Of a stretch of DNA of 14,626 nucleotides, positions 6,800 to 14,176 are shown one piece after another. The DNA lies in the NCBI GenBank assembly GCA_051011595.1, contig JBPCTQ010000358.1, positions 1 to 14,626 of the forward strand, in the 5' to 3' direction. Position 1 is the stretch's first letter; each line of letters begins with the position of its first letter. The DNA comes from JAOUEE01 sp051011595 (GTDB taxonomy: Bacteria; Actinomycetota; Acidimicrobiia; Acidimicrobiales; SHLQ01). A program made the translations under genes and the position numbers. The notes under the pieces are model-generated. The model worked only from the letters and a program-made list of their open reading frames with translations, searched no databases and was not told the origin of the DNA.

Positions 6800-7722
6800 G
6801 TGATCAATCCGTCGGCCCGAGCCCACTGTTCGGTCCGGCGCATACCCTCGGCCAGGTCGACCTGCGGCTCCCAGTCGAGCAGGCGGCGGGCCTTGGTGTT
6901 GGAGTACGTGCCCTGGCGGCGGAAGTAGTCGGCCGTCTCGGCCCCCACCCCGGCCGCCTCCAGCAGGGCTCGGAGCTCATCGTCGGGCAGCTCGGGGAGC
7001 TCGACCCCCAACATCTGGGCGTAGTGGCCGAAGAACTCGGCGTTCTCGATGGCGATGCCATCGGTGATGGTGATGACCTGGCCGGCTGCTCCCGGCGTGG
7101 CGGCCGCGGCCACCACCGCGTCGACCAGGTTCTCGACGTAGACGGGGCTGAAGATGCCACCCTCGGCCGGAACGGCGAAGCCGCCGGCCTGCAATCCCAT
7201 GAGAGGCCACACCGTCCACGGCATCGAACCGGGGCCGTACACATCACCCGGCCGGATGACCGTGACCTCGACCTCACCACCGGCGTGGGCCTGCAACGCC
7301 ACCTGTTCGCTGGCGATCTTGGTGTCGACGTACCGATGGCCGTCGGTACGAACCGGATGTTGCTCGTCGACACCGTCGGGGAAGCCGAGGTCGGAGAAGG
7401 CTCGCACCGACGAGAAGTGCACCACCCGCCCGGCCCCACCGGCCACGGCCGCATCGACGGCCCGTCGGGTGCCCATCACGTTGACGTCCCAGCAGTCGTC
7501 CCACGGCGAGGTGTTGTTCACCAGCGCCGCCGTGTTGATGACCACGTCGGCCCCGGCGGCCGCGTCCTGCCAGTCGCCGGCCGCCCGCACGTCGCCGGCC
7601 ACGATGCCGGCATCGGGATCGGCGGCCTGGTCGACACCGGCCACCTGATGCCCGGCGTCGCGGTAGCGGCCGGCCAGGGTGCCGCCGATGAACCCGGCCG
7701 CGCCGGTGATGAAGACCTTCAT
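6796..7722 (-). CDS. Extended SDR, NAD-dependent epimerase/dehydratase family
   Basis: A 308-residue extended short-chain dehydrogenase. TGAAGFIGG (6-14) is the GxxGxxG NAD motif, Asp31 at the end of beta-2 indicates NAD(H), SS at 104-105 supplies the active-site Ser, and the catalytic pair is Tyr131-xxx-Lys135 (YVDTK). The C-terminal half is the substrate domain, with AEGGIFSPVYVENLVDAV typical of the 3-beta-hydroxysteroid dehydrogenase/epimerase/OleD branch rather than a nucleotide-sugar enzyme. Its ATG (7720-7722) overlaps the stop of the TfoX-like gene (ATGA, 4 bases), which implies translational coupling. Upstream in the same unit lies a haloalkane-dehalogenase-like hydrolase. The likely reaction is oxidation or reduction of a hydroxyl/keto group on a lipid-like substrate. 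Epimerase activity on a sugar is less likely, because no glycan genes are nearby. Confidence 0.88.
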   Translation of the reverse strand: MKVFITGAAGFIGGTLAGRYRDAGHQVAGVDQAADPDAGIVAGDVRAAGDWQDAAAGADVVINTAALVNNTSPWDDCWDVNVMGTRRAVDAAVAGGAGRVVHFSSVRAFSDLGFPDGVDEQHPVRTDGHRYVDTKIASEQVALQAHAGGEVEVTVIRPGDVYGPGSMPWTVWPLMGLQAGGFAVPAEGGIFSPVYVENLVDAVVAAAATPGAAGQVITITDGIAIENAEFFGHYAQMLGVELPELPDDELRALLEAAGVGAETADYFRRQGTYSNTKARRLLDWEPQVDLAEGMRRTEQWARADGLIT

Positions 7723-8099
7723 GAGTTGGCGCCCTTCTTCTTGGCCTTCTTCTTCTTGGGGGGAAGAGAGGCGGTGTGAGCGATGGCTCGTTCGATCCAC
7801 TGCTCGACCACGTCGTCGTGGTCGACCCGCCACTGCTCGGGCATGGCCACGTACTCCTTCATGGGTCGGTCCTCGGGGCCGAACGGCCCGGCGCCGTCGA
7901 CCGCGGCCAGCTCGGCTCGTTCGGTGTCGCCCAGGCGCAGACCCACGAGCGGGCCGAACAAACCGGCACACATCTGGCTGTTGTCGGCCACGAACGCGGC
8001 CACGTTGCCGAACATGGGCCGCAGCTCCACCTCGAGCCGATCGTCGAACAACGACAGGAAGTAGTCCTTGTCGGCATCGGTGGGTTTGGGGATCTTCAT
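7719..8099 (-). CDS. TfoX N-terminal-domain protein with a lysine-rich tail
   Basis: A 126-residue protein. RPMFGNVAAFV (27-37), then LFGPLVGLRLG (47-57) and RPMKEYVAMP (78-87), match the TfoX_N fold, in which MFGG is usual and here reads MFGN. The C-terminus ends in a basic tail PPKKKKAKKKG (113-123), which may bind nucleic acid or simply be a solubility tail. TfoX is a competence regulator in gamma-proteobacteria, but short stand-alone TfoX_N proteins in actinobacteria have no established role, so a competence function is not claimed. The start Met at 8097-8099 begins the family-like sequence and follows the upstream stop by 25 bases; its SD is weak. It overlaps the next gene by 4 bases and so is cotranscribed with two enzymes. 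Confidence 0.82.
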   Translation of the reverse strand: MKIPKPTDADKDYFLSLFDDRLEVELRPMFGNVAAFVADNSQMCAGLFGPLVGLRLGDTERAELAAVDGAGPFGPEDRPMKEYVAMPEQWRVDHDDVVEQWIERAIAHTASLPPKKKKAKKKGANS

Positions 8100-8124
8100 G
8101 GCCGTTTGCCCTTCAGCATCTCGA

Positions 8125-9045
8125 TCACGGGTTGGCCGCCATGAACTGCAAGATGTTGGTGACCAGGATCTCGGGGGCATCTTCCTGGCAGAAGTGACCA
8201 ACCCCCGGCAACTCGACGACCGGGGCGTCGGGCCACAACGCACGGAAGTCGGCGATCGCCCGGGCCGGCGGGATGGCACGGTCCTCGAGGCCCTCCAACA
8301 AGATGGCCGGCTTGGCCACCAGGTCGGGTACCCCGTCGAGACCGGCCATCACGTAGTCGAAGATGCGGCCTTGGTAGGCATCGATCGGGAACTCATAGGC
8401 GCCGATGGCCGAGTCCCAGTCGGGGAACTGCGCCGAGTAGGCACGAATCCATGTGTCGTCGACGGCGGCCGAGTTCTGGAAACCGATGATCTTCATCACC
8501 GACAAGATGGTGGAGCCGGCGTGGCGGAGCACCTGTTCGGTGCGACCGGTCTCGAGCCCCTCACCGATCCATCGGAACCATGGTGATTCGATGATCTGGG
8601 GGATGTCGGGATCGTCGACCTGGCCGTAGCCGGCCAACGTGTTGGCGAGGAACAGGCGTTTCACCCGATCGCCGTTGCGGACCGTGTACGCCGACGCGAT
8701 GGGGCCAACCCAGTCCTGGGCCACCAGGGTGATGTCGGACACGCCGAGATGCTCGAGCAGGGCGGTCAGATTCTCGGTGTGCTGTTGCAGGGTGTAGGGC
8801 CGGTCTTGGGGTGTGGCGGACTTCCCGAACCCCATGTGGTCGGGCACGATCACCCGGTGATCGCGGCTGAGTGGCCCGATCATGTTGCGGTAGAGATACC
8901 CCCACGTCGGTTCGCCGTGCAGGCAGACGATCACCTCACCGTCGCGGGGTCCCTCGTCGACGTAGTGCTGCACGAACCCGTGTCCATCGAAGGTGTGGGG
9001 TGCGAACGGGAAGGTGCCGTCGAAGGTCTCATCGAGCGGGATCAC
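8125..9045 (-). CDS. Haloalkane-dehalogenase-like alpha/beta hydrolase (Asp nucleophile)
   Basis: A 306-residue protein of the haloalkane dehalogenase (HLD) type. HGEPTW (43-48) is the oxyanion motif as in DhlA (HLD-I), DHMGFGKS (69-76) the following turn, and AQDWVGP (109-115) the elbow with Asp111 as nucleophile and Trp112 as halide-side residue. The acid is probably Asp255 (GLEDRAIPP) and the base His284 (GVGHF). A cap Trp (156 or 159, ESPWFRWI) could be the second halide ligand. HLDs split carbon-halogen bonds to alcohols. The same fold and triad also occur in OleB beta-lactone decarboxylases and in many uncharacterised relatives, and motifs alone cannot separate them. The start is GTG at 9043-9045, supported by AGGAG (9053-9057 on the complement) 7 bases upstream. 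It leads a three-gene minus-strand unit. Confidence 0.88.
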   Translation of the reverse strand: MIPLDETFDGTFPFAPHTFDGHGFVQHYVDEGPRDGEVIVCLHGEPTWGYLYRNMIGPLSRDHRVIVPDHMGFGKSATPQDRPYTLQQHTENLTALLEHLGVSDITLVAQDWVGPIASAYTVRNGDRVKRLFLANTLAGYGQVDDPDIPQIIESPWFRWIGEGLETGRTEQVLRHAGSTILSVMKIIGFQNSAAVDDTWIRAYSAQFPDWDSAIGAYEFPIDAYQGRIFDYVMAGLDGVPDLVAKPAILLEGLEDRAIPPARAIADFRALWPDAPVVELPGVGHFCQEDAPEILVTNILQFMAANP

Positions 9046-9084
9046 GACTCGTCTCCTGGTGGTGGTCGGTCGGGCACGGCGGCG

Positions 9085-9114
9085 AGCGTAGTGCGATGCC
9101 CACCAGGGTGTCGC
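9085..9114 (-). promoter_or_regulatory. Candidate promoter of the dehalogenase-like operon
   Basis: On the minus strand, GCGACA (9109-9114) and TACGCT (9085-9090) are 18 bases apart, resembling -35 and TANNNT -10 elements, in the 81-base gap after the MocR gene. The -10 hexamer is the same as the one proposed for the pyrimidine operon. Read-through from the MocR gene is an alternative, since I see no strong terminator in the gap. Confidence 0.3.
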
Positions 9115-9126
9115 GGGAGGTCGGGG

Positions 9127-10464
9127 TCAGGACACCACCGTGGCCGGGGGTTCGGTGGCGGCGGCCACCACCGTCTCGGCGACCGCCGCGAACCCGCTGC
9201 GCAGTGCACCGATGCTCAGGCGAATGTGGTGTTGATCGGTGGCGTCGACCCGGAAGGGTCGCCCCGGTGCGGCGCCGATGCCGTGGGCGGCCAACGCCAC
9301 GACGGCTCGCTGCTCGTCGGTGACCGGAATCCACATGTTGAGCCCGACGCCCGGTGACACGCTCACACCTCGTTCGTTCAGTTCGGCTCGGAGCTCGCCC
9401 CGACGACGCTGGTACTCGGTGGCCGCGGCCACCACCAGCGTCTCGGTGTCGGGGTCGGTGAGCATGGTGAGCAGGATCTGCTGGATCAGACGACTGGTCC
9501 ACGAAGGCCCCAGCTGTCGCCGGCGGGTGATGTTGTCGATCACGTCGGCGGGCCCGCTGAGGGCCGCGATGCGCAGATCGGGTCCGTGCGACTTGGAGAA
9601 GCTCTGGATGTGGATCACCTGGTCGGGCTGAGCCGTGCCGACGCTCTCGATGGCCACCCCGGTGGCCGCGCCGGAGTGGTCGTCCTCGACCACACGGGTT
9701 CGAGTGCCCGCCACCAGCTCGGCGATGGCCCCGGCCCGGCGTGATGACAGATGTACACCGGTGGGGTTGTGGGCGCGGGGCTGGATGAACAGAGCCACCG
9801 GATCGTGGTCCATGGCTGCAGCCAGTGCGTCGAGCCGGGGCCCCTCGTCGTCGAGGGCCACCCCGATGACCCGAGCGCCGGCCAGCTCGACCATGTCGAT
9901 GAGTGGCGGGAACGTCGGATCTTCGATGACCACGGTGTCGCCGAACCCCACCAGTTCGCTCACTACCCGGTCGAGGGCGTCCTGGGCCCCGTCGACCACG
10001 GTGATGGACTGTGGTGGGAACGGCCACCGGCGGCGCAGCTCGGCCTCGAGCTCGACCACCACCGGAGGGTCGATGTAGGAGGTCACGGTGACGTCGGCGT
10101 GCAGGTGGTGCAACACCGGCCCGATGGGTGGCAACAACTCGTCGTCGGGAGTGCCCGTGCTCAGGTCGAGATCGATGGTGCCGGGCTCCACCGGCACCCG
10201 CCAGTAGCGCCCGCCGACACCCGCCGGCGGCGACCGCACGGTGGTGCCGCGGCGCCGATCGGTGCTGATGACCCCATGGCTCGACAGCCGACGCCAGGCA
10301 TCGGACACGGTGTTCACACTCACGCCGAGCTCGGCGGCCAAGGCCCGGACGGTGGGGAGTTTGTCGCCCGGTTGCAGCTCACCTTCGCCCACCATGGCCC
10401 CGATGGCGGCGGCGATGCCCTGGGCCGTCGCTTGGTCGACTCGGGCGCTGATCCGGCGGGCCAT
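9127..10464 (-). CDS. MocR-type regulator: GntR winged helix plus aminotransferase-like domain
   Basis: A 445-residue protein with an N-terminal GntR winged helix (about 1-78; LPTVRALAAELGVSVNTVS is the recognition region) joined by a linker to a fold-type-I aminotransferase-like domain (about 95-445). PLP-site features are present: HNPTG (232-236), EDDHSG (260-265) and SFSKSHGPDLR with Lys291 as the Schiff-base lysine and Arg298. MocR proteins (GabR, TauR, PdxR, DdlR) bind PLP and sense amino compounds, usually controlling a divergent neighbour. Here the neighbour is the pyrimidine/beta-alanine operon, so beta-alanine, beta-aminoisobutyrate or a semialdehyde is the likely signal (inference). 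Start ATG 10462-10464 begins the helix-turn-helix sequence; the open frame continues upstream only by chance. Its leader overlaps a palindromic site, suggesting autoregulation. Confidence 0.9.
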   Translation of the reverse strand: MARRISARVDQATAQGIAAAIGAMVGEGELQPGDKLPTVRALAAELGVSVNTVSDAWRRLSSHGVISTDRRRGTTVRSPPAGVGGRYWRVPVEPGTIDLDLSTGTPDDELLPPIGPVLHHLHADVTVTSYIDPPVVVELEAELRRRWPFPPQSITVVDGAQDALDRVVSELVGFGDTVVIEDPTFPPLIDMVELAGARVIGVALDDEGPRLDALAAAMDHDPVALFIQPRAHNPTGVHLSSRRAGAIAELVAGTRTRVVEDDHSGAATGVAIESVGTAQPDQVIHIQSFSKSHGPDLRIAALSGPADVIDNITRRRQLGPSWTSRLIQQILLTMLTDPDTETLVVAAATEYQRRRGELRAELNERGVSVSPGVGLNMWIPVTDEQRAVVALAAHGIGAAPGRPFRVDATDQHHIRLSIGALRSGFAAVAETVVAAATEPPATVVS

Positions 10465-10468
10465 GCCG

Positions 10469-10491
10469 TCTCTTTGTATACAACAAAGAGA
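10469..10491. repeat. 8-base inverted repeat with 7-base centre in the MocR leader
   Basis: TCTCTTTG (10469-10476) and CAAAGAGA (10484-10491) are perfect inverted arms, and the overlapping TTGTATACAA (10474-10483) is itself a perfect 10-base palindrome. It starts 4 bases upstream of the MocR start codon. This may be a regulator operator, a hairpin in the MocR mRNA leader, or both. Confidence 0.6.
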
Positions 10492-10504
10492 TCCTTGTAC
10501 AGGG
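10474..10504. promoter_or_regulatory. Candidate MocR operator: two TGTA-type palindromes 20 bases apart
   Basis: TTGTATACAA (10474-10483, centre 10478.5) and CCTTGTACAGG (10493-10503, core TGTACA, centre 10498.5) share the TTGTA half-site and are centred exactly 20 bases apart, about two helical turns, so both lie on one face of the DNA. They sit between the MocR gene and the operon it diverges from. A dimeric GntR-type regulator would fit such paired sites. Assignment is by position and symmetry only. Confidence 0.55.
10475..10501 (-). promoter_or_regulatory. Weak candidate promoter of the MocR gene
   Basis: On the minus strand, TATACA (10475-10480) could be a -10 element, with TGTACA (10496-10501) a poor -35 only 15 bases upstream. 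The start of transcription would fall near 10468, leaving a very short leader before ATG 10464. Both hexamers lie inside the proposed operator, which would allow autorepression. Confidence 0.3.
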
Positions 10505-10523
10505 TTCGGTGAGTCAATACGCT
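10495..10523 (+). promoter_or_regulatory. Candidate promoter of the pyrimidine catabolism operon
   Basis: TTGTAC (10495-10500) and TACGCT (10518-10523) are 17 bases apart, fitting a weak -35 and a TANNNT -10. Transcription would start near 10530, giving a leader of about 50 bases. The -35 overlaps the second proposed operator palindrome, which suits control by the MocR protein at this site. Confidence 0.4.
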
Positions 10524-10578
10524 CGGCCCAGGCGGGTCGTGGCCCGCGATCTCGAATTCCCGAGCCCCGGAGGCTGCC

Positions 10579-11421
10579 ATGTCCGAAGTCATCAAGTCGG
10601 CGATCCTGCAGACCGCGTGGACCGGCGACAAGGAATCGATGATCGAGCTGCACGAGAAGTACCTGGCCGAGGCGGCGGCCGCCGGCGCCCAGGTGATGTG
10701 TTTCCAGGAGCTGTTCTACGGGCCCTACTTCTGCCAGGTCCAAGACGCCGAGTACTACAGCTACACCGAGGCCATCCCCGACGGACCCACCACCAAACGG
10801 TTCCAAGAGCTGGCCGCCAAACACGGCATGGTGCTGGTGCTGCCCATGTACGAGGAGGATCAACCCGGCATCCTCTACAACACCGCGGCGGTCATCGACG
10901 CCGACGGCACCTACCTCGGGAAGTACCGCAAGACCCACATCCCGCAGGTGAAGGGGTTCTGGGAGAAGTTCTACTTCCGGCCCGGCAACCTCGGGTATCC
11001 GGTGTTCGACACCGCGGTCGGCAAGGTCGGTGTCTACATCTGTTACGACCGCCACTTCCCCGAGGGCTGGCGAGCACTCGGGCTCAACGGTGCCGAGATC
11101 GTGTTCAACCCGTCGGCCACCAGCCGAGGTCTCTCGGCCTACCTGTGGAAGCTCGAACAGACCGCCTCGGCGGCGGCCAACATGTACTTCGTGGGCGCCA
11201 TTAATCGGGTCGGCATCGAGCCGCTGGGCGACAACGACTTCTACGGCACGTCCTACTTCGCCAACCCACGTGGCCAGTTCGTCGAGGATCCGGCATCGGA
11301 CCAGGCCGAGGAGCTGGTCATCCGCGACCTCGACCTGGGCCTGGTGGAGGAGACCCGCAACCAGTGGGCCTTCTACCGCGATCGGCGGCCCGACATGTAC
11401 GGGCCACTCACCGAAGCCTGA
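10579..11421 (+). CDS. Beta-ureidopropionase, nitrilase-superfamily type
   Basis: A 280-residue nitrilase-fold amidohydrolase. The catalytic triad is visible: Glu44 (FQELF), Lys118 (KYRKTHIPQ) and Cys155 (VYICYDRHFP). GNLGYPVF, GAEIVFNPSAT and the RHFPEGW segment strongly resemble animal-type beta-ureidopropionase, which hydrolyses N-carbamoyl-beta-alanine (or N-carbamoyl-beta-aminoisobutyrate) to the beta-amino acid, CO2 and ammonia. N-carbamoylputrescine amidase is the main alternative, but the operon (dihydropyrimidinase and beta-amino acid aminotransferase) argues for the ureidopropionase. Many bacteria use an unrelated M20-type enzyme for this step, so the nitrilase type is worth noting. 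The SD GGAGG (10569-10573) is 5 bases before ATG 10579. It is the first gene of the operon, 16 bases before the aminotransferase, and acts in the cytosol. Confidence 0.88.
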   Translation: MSEVIKSAILQTAWTGDKESMIELHEKYLAEAAAAGAQVMCFQELFYGPYFCQVQDAEYYSYTEAIPDGPTTKRFQELAAKHGMVLVLPMYEEDQPGILYNTAAVIDADGTYLGKYRKTHIPQVKGFWEKFYFRPGNLGYPVFDTAVGKVGVYICYDRHFPEGWRALGLNGAEIVFNPSATSRGLSAYLWKLEQTASAAANMYFVGAINRVGIEPLGDNDFYGTSYFANPRGQFVEDPASDQAEELVIRDLDLGLVEETRNQWAFYRDRRPDMYGPLTEA

Positions 11422-11437
11422 ACGGGGGAAGGTGTCG

Positions 11438-12727
11438 ATGACCACCAACGCCGAGCTGGCCGATCGATACCGGGCCGTCCTGCCCTCGTTCTTGTCGCCC
11501 CTCTACACCGAACCCTTGTCGATCGACCGGGGCGAGGGGGGTTACGTATTCGATGTCGAGGGCAACCGCTACCTCGACTTCTTCGGTGGGGTGCTCACCA
11601 CCATGATCGGCCACGCCCATCCGGCCGTCACCGCCGCCGTGCAGGCCCAGGCCGGCAAGGTGCTGCACACCTCCACGCTCTACCTGTCCGAACCCATGAT
11701 CGAGCTGGCCGAGGAGATCGCCGCGGTGTCGGGTATCCCCGACGCCCGGGTCTTCTTCACCACCTCGGGCAGTGAAGCCAACGACACGGCCATCTTGTTG
11801 GCCACCAGCTACCGGCGCTCCAACCAGGTGTTGGCCATGCGCAACAGCTATCACGGGCGCTCGTTCACGGCCCAGGCCATCACGTCGCACGCGTCGTGGT
11901 CGTCCACCAGCCTGTCGGGGTTGTCCGTCAACTTCGTGCAGGGTGCGTATCGGTTGCGCAGTCCGTTCCGCGAACTCGACGACGATGCTTTCACCGACGC
12001 CTGTGTCGAAGACCTCCAGCAGGTCATCGACATGATGACGGCGGGCGACGTGGCCTGCCTGATCGCCGAACCCATTCAGGGGGTGGGTGGTTTCGCCACC
12101 CCGCCCGACGGGTTCTTCGGGTCGATGCAGAAGGTGCTGGCCAACCACGGGATCCTGTTCGTGGCCGACGAGGTCCAGACCGGGTGGGGGCGCACGGGCG
12201 AGCACTTCTGGGGCTACCAGGCCCACGACATCGTGCCCGACATGCTCACCTTCGCCAAAGGAGTGGGCAACGGCATCACCCTGGCCGGCATCGTGGCCCG
12301 AGCCGAGCTGATGGACACCATCAAGGTCAACTCGTTCAGCACCTTCGGCGGCAACCCGCTGTCGGCGGCGGCCGGGCTGGCCACGCTGCGCCAGATCCGG
12401 GCCGACGACATGCAGGCCAACGCCAGGCACATGGGTGCCCGCATCGTCGAAGCGCTCGCTCCCGTGGTCGAACGCACCCCGTGGATCGCCGAGCTGCGGG
12501 GCCGGGGGTTGATGCAGGCCGTCGAAACGGTGCAGCCGGGCACCCTCGAACCCGACGCTGGGCGAGCCGCCGCCATCCTGGAAGGATGTCGACAGCGGGG
12601 CCTGCTCGTGGGTAAGGGTGGCCTCTACGGCAATGCCATCCGCATCACACCGATGCTCAACGTCAGCCAAGCCGAGATCGACGAAGGCATGACCGCCATC
12701 GTCGACACCATCGAGTCCATCGACTGA
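11438..12727 (+). CDS. Class III aminotransferase, probably beta-alanine/beta-aminoisobutyrate
   Basis: A 429-residue PLP-dependent class III transaminase of normal length. TSGSEAND (109-116) binds the PLP phosphate, NSYHGR (136-141) stacks on the ring, ADEVQTGWGRTG (243-254) holds the Asp244 that pairs with the pyridine nitrogen, and FAKGVGNG (272-279) has the Schiff-base Lys274. The overall look is close to AGXT2-type and omega-amino acid:pyruvate enzymes. Between beta-ureidopropionase and the semialdehyde dehydrogenase it should convert beta-alanine or beta-aminoisobutyrate to malonate or methylmalonate semialdehyde, with pyruvate, glyoxylate or 2-oxoglutarate as acceptor (acceptor not readable). 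ATG 11438 is preferred over in-frame GTG 11432 because the purine-rich SD (GGGGGAAGG, 11424-11432) ends 5 bases before it; the two starts differ by two residues. Confidence 0.88.
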   Translation: MTTNAELADRYRAVLPSFLSPLYTEPLSIDRGEGGYVFDVEGNRYLDFFGGVLTTMIGHAHPAVTAAVQAQAGKVLHTSTLYLSEPMIELAEEIAAVSGIPDARVFFTTSGSEANDTAILLATSYRRSNQVLAMRNSYHGRSFTAQAITSHASWSSTSLSGLSVNFVQGAYRLRSPFRELDDDAFTDACVEDLQQVIDMMTAGDVACLIAEPIQGVGGFATPPDGFFGSMQKVLANHGILFVADEVQTGWGRTGEHFWGYQAHDIVPDMLTFAKGVGNGITLAGIVARAELMDTIKVNSFSTFGGNPLSAAAGLATLRQIRADDMQANARHMGARIVEALAPVVERTPWIAELRGRGLMQAVETVQPGTLEPDAGRAAAILEGCRQRGLLVGKGGLYGNAIRITPMLNVSQAEIDEGMTAIVDTIESID

Positions 12728-12747
12728 GACACCACCCAGGGGGCGTC

Positions 12748-14160
12748 ATGAAACAGCTCATCAAGAACGGCACGGTGATCACTCCCACCGGCGCCGATCC
12801 CGCCGACGTGCTCATCGACGGTGAGACCGTCGTGGCCGTGATGTCGCCCGGGTCCGATGTGGCGGTCAGCGCCGAAACCGGTGCCGAACGGGTCATCGAT
12901 GCCAACGGCCTGTATGTGATTCCCGGTGGGGTCGACGGCCACACCCACATGGAGCTGCCTTTCGGCGGCACGGTGGCGGCCGACGACTTCGAGAACGGCA
13001 CCCGAGCGGCGGCGTGGGGCGGCACCACCACCATCGTCGACTTCGCCGTGCAGCGCTACGGCGAGAGCGTGCGCGAATGCCTCGACCAGTGGTTCGCCAA
13101 GGCCGAAGGCAAGTGCGCCATCGACTACGGGTTCCACCAGATCATCGGTGGCGTCGACGATCAGTCACTGAAGGACATGGACGCCCTGGTGCAGGAGGGC
13201 ATCACCAGCTTCAAGCTGTTCATGGCCTACCCCGGTGTGTTCTTGTCCGACGACGGACAGATCCTGCGGGCCATGCAACAGGCCGCCGGTACCGGTGCGC
13301 TGATCATGATGCACGCCGAGAACGGTCTGGCCATCGACGTGTTGGCCGAACAGGCCGTCGAACGGGGCGAGACCGACCCCGTCAACCACGGGTACGTCCG
13401 CCGGGCTGAGTTCGAGAGCGAGGCCACCCATCGGGCCATCCAGCTGGCCAAGGTGGGGGCGGCACCGCTCTACATCGTGCACCTCTCGGCCTCCGAGGCC
13501 CTCGAGCAGGTCACCATCGCCCGCGACAACGGCGCCAACGTGTTCGCCGAGACCTGCCCCCAGTACCTGTACCTCAACCTCGAGGATCATCTGGGCAAAC
13601 CGGGTTTCGACGGTGCGGCCTACGTGTGCTCCACTCCGCTGCGCACCAAACACCAACATCATCACGAAGACCTCTGGAAGGGCCTGCGCACCAACGACCT
13701 GTGTGTGGTGTCCACCGATCACTGCCCGTTCTGCATGAAGGAACAAAAGGAGCTGGGCATCGACGACTTCCGGGCCATCCCCAACGGCATCGGCGGCGTC
13801 GAGCACCGCATGGACCTCATCTACCAGGGGGTGGTCAACGGAGAGATCACCTTGCCCCGTTGGGTCGAGCTCTGCGCCACCACCCCGGCCCGGATGTTCG
13901 GCCTCTATCCCAAGAAGGGCACCATCCAGCCGGGCTCCGACGCCGACATTGTCCTGTACGACCCCAACAAGACCTGGACCATCAGCGTCGACAACCACCA
14001 CATGAACATGGACCACTCGGCCTGGGAGGGTTTCGAGATCAATGGCCACGTCCACACCGTGATGTCGCGCGGTCGGGTCATCGTCGAGAACGACACCTAC
14101 ACCGGATCCACCGGTCACGGGCAGTACCTGCGTCGCGGCCTGTCCAGCTACCTCATCTGA
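12748..14160 (+). CDS. Dihydropyrimidinase (D-hydantoinase family)
   Basis: A 470-residue cyclic amidohydrolase of the expected length. The binuclear metal site is complete: His65 and His67 (GVDGHTHME), carboxylated Lys156 (SFKLFMAYPGV), His189 (MMHAENG), His245 (IVHLSASEA) and Asp324 (VVSTDHCPF). ETCPQYLYL (268-276) and PNGIGGVEHRM are further family hallmarks. It opens the ring of 5,6-dihydrouracil or dihydrothymine to the N-carbamoyl-beta-amino acid, the substrate of the first gene in this operon. Hydantoins are likely side substrates. Allantoinase is unlikely given the neighbours. The SD AGGGGGC ends just before ATG 12748, 20 bases after the aminotransferase stop, and the dehydrogenase gene follows after 16 bases. 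Confidence 0.93.
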   Translation: MKQLIKNGTVITPTGADPADVLIDGETVVAVMSPGSDVAVSAETGAERVIDANGLYVIPGGVDGHTHMELPFGGTVAADDFENGTRAAAWGGTTTIVDFAVQRYGESVRECLDQWFAKAEGKCAIDYGFHQIIGGVDDQSLKDMDALVQEGITSFKLFMAYPGVFLSDDGQILRAMQQAAGTGALIMMHAENGLAIDVLAEQAVERGETDPVNHGYVRRAEFESEATHRAIQLAKVGAAPLYIVHLSASEALEQVTIARDNGANVFAETCPQYLYLNLEDHLGKPGFDGAAYVCSTPLRTKHQHHHEDLWKGLRTNDLCVVSTDHCPFCMKEQKELGIDDFRAIPNGIGGVEHRMDLIYQGVVNGEITLPRWVELCATTPARMFGLYPKKGTIQPGSDADIVLYDPNKTWTISVDNHHMNMDHSAWEGFEINGHVHTVMSRGRVIVENDTYTGSTGHGQYLRRGLSSYLI

Positions 14161-14176
14161 CACCCGGGAGCCCAGC

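Noticed and set aside
8113..8126. Possible gene in the 25-base gap between the hydrolase and TfoX genes
   Set aside because: Too short for a gene; it only holds the leader of the TfoX-like gene.
10549..10566. CTCG/CGAG arms around AATTCC in the leader of the ureidopropionase gene as a riboswitch or attenuator
   Set aside because: Only four pairs, no alternative stem and no T-run; not enough to call a regulatory RNA.
10465..11448. Upstream extension of the MocR reading frame over the ureidopropionase gene
   Set aside because: It is antisense to a clear nitrilase-family gene; the winged helix begins at the ATG 10462-10464, and promoter-like sites lie directly upstream.
11408..12670. Antisense open frame of about 420 codons opposite the aminotransferase
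   Set aside because: Shadow of a strongly supported gene; composition is not protein-like and no start signal is seen.
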